A DNA stretch of 8,342 bases from Acidobacteriota bacterium (GTDB lineage Bacteria > Acidobacteriota > Terriglobia > Acidiferrales > UBA7541), in the NCBI GenBank assembly GCA_003133505.1, contig PKXT01000276.1, positions 415 to 8,756 on the forward strand, given 5' to 3'. The notes under the pieces are model-generated. The model was not told the origin of the DNA. It saw only the letters and a list, made by a program, of their open reading frames with translations, and did no database searches. The translations under genes and the position numbers were made by a program. Positions 6,198 to 8,342 of the stretch are shown one piece after another. Positions within the stretch are counted from its first letter, which is position 1. Every line of letters starts with the position of its first letter.

Positions 6198-7146
6198 CCG
6201 GCTTGTGAGCCGGATCTTCGGTGGTAAGTTCCAGGAAAATTTCCTCAAGGCTCAGGCTGGCGCCGCGCAATTCATACAATCCCAAGCCCCGACCAACGAT
6301 TCGAGCTGCGATTTCGCCCCGCAGGTCCTTGCCAGGGGCAGTTTCCACGGTTACCGCTACACGCCCCGAAGAACCAATTGCTTCTGTGCTCGACATATGC
6401 AAGCCGGCAATGTCTCCCAGGGCCTCGCGAACCTGAGCTTCCGAACCCGCAATCTCGAGTCGCACGCGCTCGCCGCCGCGAGTCTGAGCCATTAGATTTT
6501 GCGGCGTGTCCACCGCCGCAATGCGGCCCTTGTTAATGATTACCACCCGATCGCAGGTCATGCTGACTTCGGGAAGAATGTGGCTGGAAAGCACGATGGT
6601 ATGGGTGCCTGCGAGGCTCTTGATCAAATGGCGCACTTCGATGATTTGCTTGGGATCAAGTCCCACGGTGGGCTCATCAAGAATGATCACTTCCGGGTCG
6701 TGGACCATTGCCTGAGCCAACCCCACGCGCTGTTTATAGCCGCGGGAGAGCCGCTTGATAATCTCGTTGCGCTTGTCGGTAATATTGGTCTTCTGTAACG
6801 CATCATCAACGCGAGCGGCGCGCTTTTCGGGCGGCACATCTTTAATACGGGCGACAAAGTCCAGATACTCAACCACCGTCATATCCGTGTACAAGGGCGG
6901 GTTTTCGGGCAGATATCCGATTCGGCGGCGAACATCGAGCGATTGTTCGAACACATCAAAGCCCGCGATGCGCGCCGTACCGCTGGTGGCGGGCATAAAG
7001 CCCGTCAAAATGCGCATGGTCGTTGTCTTGCCAGCGCCGTTGGGCCCAAGGAAACCGAGTATCTCGCCCTTATTCACCGTGAACGAGACATGATCCACGG
7101 CTTTGACTGCGCCGAATGATTTGGTCAATTCCCGCACTTCAATCAC
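6190..7146 (-). CDS. ABC transporter ATP-binding protein (GldA-like)
   Basis: This 318-residue cytoplasmic ATPase has all nucleotide-binding motifs: Walker A GPNGAGKTT (34-42), a Q-loop region YLPENPPLY (78-86) with Glu in place of Gln, ABC signature LSRGYKQR (133-140), Walker B VIILDEP (153-159), D-loop GLDP (162-165) and switch histidine H189 in LSSHIL. A C-terminal domain of about 95 residues ends in SLEEIFLELT (299-308), the usual ending of ABC-2 exporter ATPases. It starts at GTG 7146 with GGAGG (7161-7157) 10 nt upstream; no ATG fits the family's MIEV-type N-terminus. It is the first gene of the operon, preceded by a good promoter candidate and an operator-like palindrome. It should power export or membrane remodelling by the permease encoded next. 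The family identity is clear, but the exact subfamily is judged by pattern and gene order. Confidence 0.95.
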   Translation of the reverse strand: MIEVRELTKSFGAVKAVDHVSFTVNKGEILGFLGPNGAGKTTTMRILTGFMPATSGTARIAGFDVFEQSLDVRRRIGYLPENPPLYTDMTVVEYLDFVARIKDVPPEKRAARVDDALQKTNITDKRNEIIKRLSRGYKQRVGLAQAMVHDPEVIILDEPTVGLDPKQIIEVRHLIKSLAGTHTIVLSSHILPEVSMTCDRVVIINKGRIAAVDTPQNLMAQTRGGERVRLEIAGSEAQVREALGDIAGLHMSSTEAIGSSGRVAVTVETAPGKDLRGEIAARIVGRGLGLYELRGASLSLEEIFLELTTEDPAHKPAA

Positions 7147-7156
7147 GGCAGATTTT

Positions 7157-7161
7157 CCTCC
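7157..7161 (-). promoter_or_regulatory. Shine-Dalgarno site of the ABC ATPase (GTG start)
   Basis: GGAGG on the minus strand lies 10 nt upstream of GTG 7146-7144 and supports the GTG start, which gives the expected V-R-E-L-T-K-S-F N-terminus of ABC ATPases. Confidence 0.65.
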
Positions 7162-7237
7162 AGGACAGGCTTCGCGTATGGCATGCTAAAAATTCGTCAA
7201 AATCCACACAGTGGAATGTGAACCACAAGAGGGATAC

Positions 7238-7253
7238 GTTCGTTTAGACGAAC
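7238..7253. repeat. perfect 16-bp inverted repeat, operator-like
   Basis: GTTCGT-ttag-ACGAAC has two perfect 6-bp arms around a 4-bp centre. It lies about 7-22 nt downstream of the predicted transcription start of the ABC operon and about 90 bp upstream of the GTG start. No T-run follows on either strand, so it is a better candidate for a repressor site or leader hairpin than for a terminator. A second, smaller hairpin (TCCAC-aca-GTGGA) lies at 7203-7215 in the same leader. Confidence 0.5.
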
Positions 7254-7266
7254 CCAAAACACTTTA

Positions 7267-7294
7267 GTTATACAAGAAAAGTGCTGATTTGCAA
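7267..7294 (-). promoter_or_regulatory. sigma70-like promoter of the ABC operon
   Basis: On the minus strand, TTGCAA (7294-7289, 4 of 6 to TTGACA) and TATAAC (7272-7267, 5 of 6 to TATAAT) are separated by 16 bp. Transcription would start near 7260, leaving a leader of about 115 nt before the ATPase start. The promoter begins 17 bp after the glycosyltransferase stop codon and lies in the most AT-rich part of the gap, so the ABC operon is probably transcribed independently of the glycosyltransferase. Confidence 0.6.
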
Positions 7295-7311
7295 AGCATG
7301 TGAACTGCTAT

Positions 7312-8342
7312 TCATTCGTCTCGTAGAATCTGTGGAGATCGTCCAACCCCAAGCAGTTCCTGATAGACGCTGATCAACTTCTTCCCCTCCTCCTCCCAGT
7401 TGAAACGCTCGCGCACGGCGCGGCGCCCTCTTTCCCCCATTGCGCGGCGTTCTTCCGGGTGATCGCAAAGATAGCGGATTGCCGCGGCAATTTCCATCGG
7501 ATTCTGCGGGTCAACACAAATGCCGCAGCCCGCCGATTCGATAATTTCTCGCCAGAGGGGAAAATTCGAGGCGATAACCGGCAACCCCGCGGCCATGTAT
7601 TCAAAGAGTTTGAGGGGAAGTCCCACCAGAAAATGGGGCAGTGGCAGGACGCACACCATCCCTGCGTCAACCGTGGCCAGGAGATCGGGCACTTGCCGGT
7701 AATCAACCCATCCCAGGAAGTCCGTTTTCTGAAAACCGTCTTCAGCCCGCACGTCACGCTCATAGCGCTCCGATTCAAATTTCCCGCATAGCACCAGCCG
7801 AGCATTCATGGTGTCGCTTAGCGATCCCATCGCCTGAACGAGTTCCGAAATACCACGGACAGCAGTGAGGCAGCCTATGTAGGCACAGCGAAATTCCGGG
7901 TGAGGTTGCGGGCGTTTTCCAGAGGAAGCGAACTGCGCAAGGCGAGGATAATTCCTGAGAACAATCACCCTTTTGCAATGGTTAAACTTCGCGGCGATCC
8001 CGTCGGTGGCTGGGAGGATGGCCTCGAACGAGCGGGAAAGGAGCTTTTCCACAACATCGGAAATAAATGCCAATGGATAGCGGATCGTTCGGGGCACATA
8101 GTCCTTTATCAGAATATCTTCATGCAAGTCTTCATGGACGTCATAAACCACCTTCTTACCGAACACTTTCAGCATAAATCCCAACGGGACCAGCTCGGGG
8201 TCCTGCAAATGATATACGTCGGCTTTTTCGGCTAACGCCACTCGCCAAATGCGCCCCTGTATAAGTAACCTTTCCCAACGGTTCACCGGAGGCGAAACCG
8301 CTCGAATTTGCACGCCCGAGGCACAAACGCACTCCGCGTGAG
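7312..8342 (-). CDS. glycosyltransferase, GT4-like GT-B fold (N-terminus outside window)
   Basis: The frame is open to the window edge. A GTG at 8313 could be mistaken for the start, but the preceding codons and the missing first part of the Rossmann domain show that the gene begins upstream. Counting from 8313, the N-domain shows ADVYHLQDPELVPLG (31-45) and VVYDVHEDLHED (55-66). The C-domain opens with CAYIGCLTAVRGISELVQAM (143-162) and carries PLKLFEYMAAGLPVIASNFPLWREII (233-258), the sugar-nucleotide site. E238 is the expected ribose-binding glutamate, while the first Glu of the E-x7-E motif is replaced by Val (V230). There is no membrane helix, so it is a cytoplasmic or peripheral enzyme. 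It probably transfers a sugar from a nucleotide donor during surface polysaccharide, lipopolysaccharide or glycoconjugate synthesis. Donor and acceptor are not evident. It is followed by the ABC operon, which has its own promoter. Confidence 0.9.
   Translation of the reverse strand, partial: HAECVCASGVQIRAVSPPVNRWERLLIQGRIWRVALAEKADVYHLQDPELVPLGFMLKVFGKKVVYDVHEDLHEDILIKDYVPRTIRYPLAFISDVVEKLLSRSFEAILPATDGIAAKFNHCKRVIVLRNYPRLAQFASSGKRPQPHPEFRCAYIGCLTAVRGISELVQAMGSLSDTMNARLVLCGKFESERYERDVRAEDGFQKTDFLGWVDYRQVPDLLATVDAGMVCVLPLPHFLVGLPLKLFEYMAAGLPVIASNFPLWREIIESAGCGICVDPQNPMEIAAAIRYLCDHPEERRAMGERGRRAVRERFNWEEEGKKLISVYQELLGVGRSPQILRDE

Noticed and set aside
6887..6915. Glutamate instead of glutamine in the Q-loop of the ATPase (YLPE)
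   Set aside because: From general knowledge, 'GYLPE' is common in ABC-2 exporter ATPases, so it is not a sign of a defective enzyme.
7203..7255. Intrinsic terminator for the glycosyltransferase
   Set aside because: Small inverted repeats are present, but none is GC-rich and followed by a T-run on the minus strand.
7216..7305. Direct repeat ATGTGAAC (7216-7223 and 7298-7305) as CRP-like half-sites around the ABC promoter
   Set aside because: The TGTGA halves have no matching TCACA at the needed 6-bp spacing. The second copy lies upstream of the -35 and the first downstream of the start, so a shared role is not supported.
7600..7640. Missing first Glu of the E-x7-E motif in the glycosyltransferase
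   Set aside because: Enzymes of the KLFEYMAAG type often lack the first Glu while remaining typical family members; the second Glu (E238) is present.
8311..8313. GTG 8313 as the start of the glycosyltransferase
   Set aside because: The frame stays open to the window edge, and the protein would lack the first part of its N-terminal Rossmann domain, so the gene is truncated by the window.

Overview
The window looks like ordinary chromosomal DNA from a moderately GC-rich bacterium. The strongest taxonomic hint is the combination of a GldA/GldF/GldG/DUF4340-type ABC operon, short unrecognised proteins and a glycosyltransferase of the 'KLFEYMAAGLPVIAS' type. That mix fits Acidobacteriota (Terriglobia-like soil bacteria). 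The assignment is inferred from general familiarity with these families, not from a database search. Almost everything is encoded on the minus strand; the one exception is a short convergent gene near 2.2-2.5 kb.

Reading in the direction of minus-strand transcription (high to low coordinates): (1) 8342-7312, a GT4-like glycosyltransferase whose N-terminus lies outside the window. (2) 7311-7147, a 165-bp intergenic region with a sigma70-like promoter and a perfect inverted repeat just downstream of the predicted start point. (3) 7146-2470, a tight four-gene operon: ABC ATPase, ABC-2 permease, GldG-like membrane-anchored protein and a triple-repeat DUF4340 protein. Gaps between these genes are 26, 30 and 10 bp, and the last two genes have clear Shine-Dalgarno sites. 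(4) 2504-2211, a plus-strand gene for an unrecognised protein of about 96 residues, overlapping the end of the DUF4340 gene tail to tail by 35 bp. (5) 2077-1871, a small basic unrecognised protein. (6) 1834-1, a promoter, tRNA-Gly(GCC), an APC-family amino-acid permease and the start of a PLP-dependent aminotransferase, apparently one transcription unit.

Two functional groups stand out. The first is a membrane complex: the ATPase powers the permease, while the GldG-like and DUF4340 proteins are anchored in the inner membrane with large domains probably outside the cytoplasm. Its substrate is unknown. In Bacteroidetes the GldA/F/G set is linked to gliding, but nothing here suggests gliding. 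The second is a putative amino-acid uptake and metabolism unit whose permease begins only 12 nt after the mature 3' end of the tRNA. Its aminotransferase begins at a GTG that overlaps the permease stop codon.

I found no CRISPR array, insertion sequence, integrase, rRNA, or convincing intrinsic terminator. No gap without a gene exceeds 300 bp. The most interesting points are the tRNA-permease-aminotransferase transcript, the triplicated module in the DUF4340 protein, and the operator-like palindrome in the ABC operon leader.
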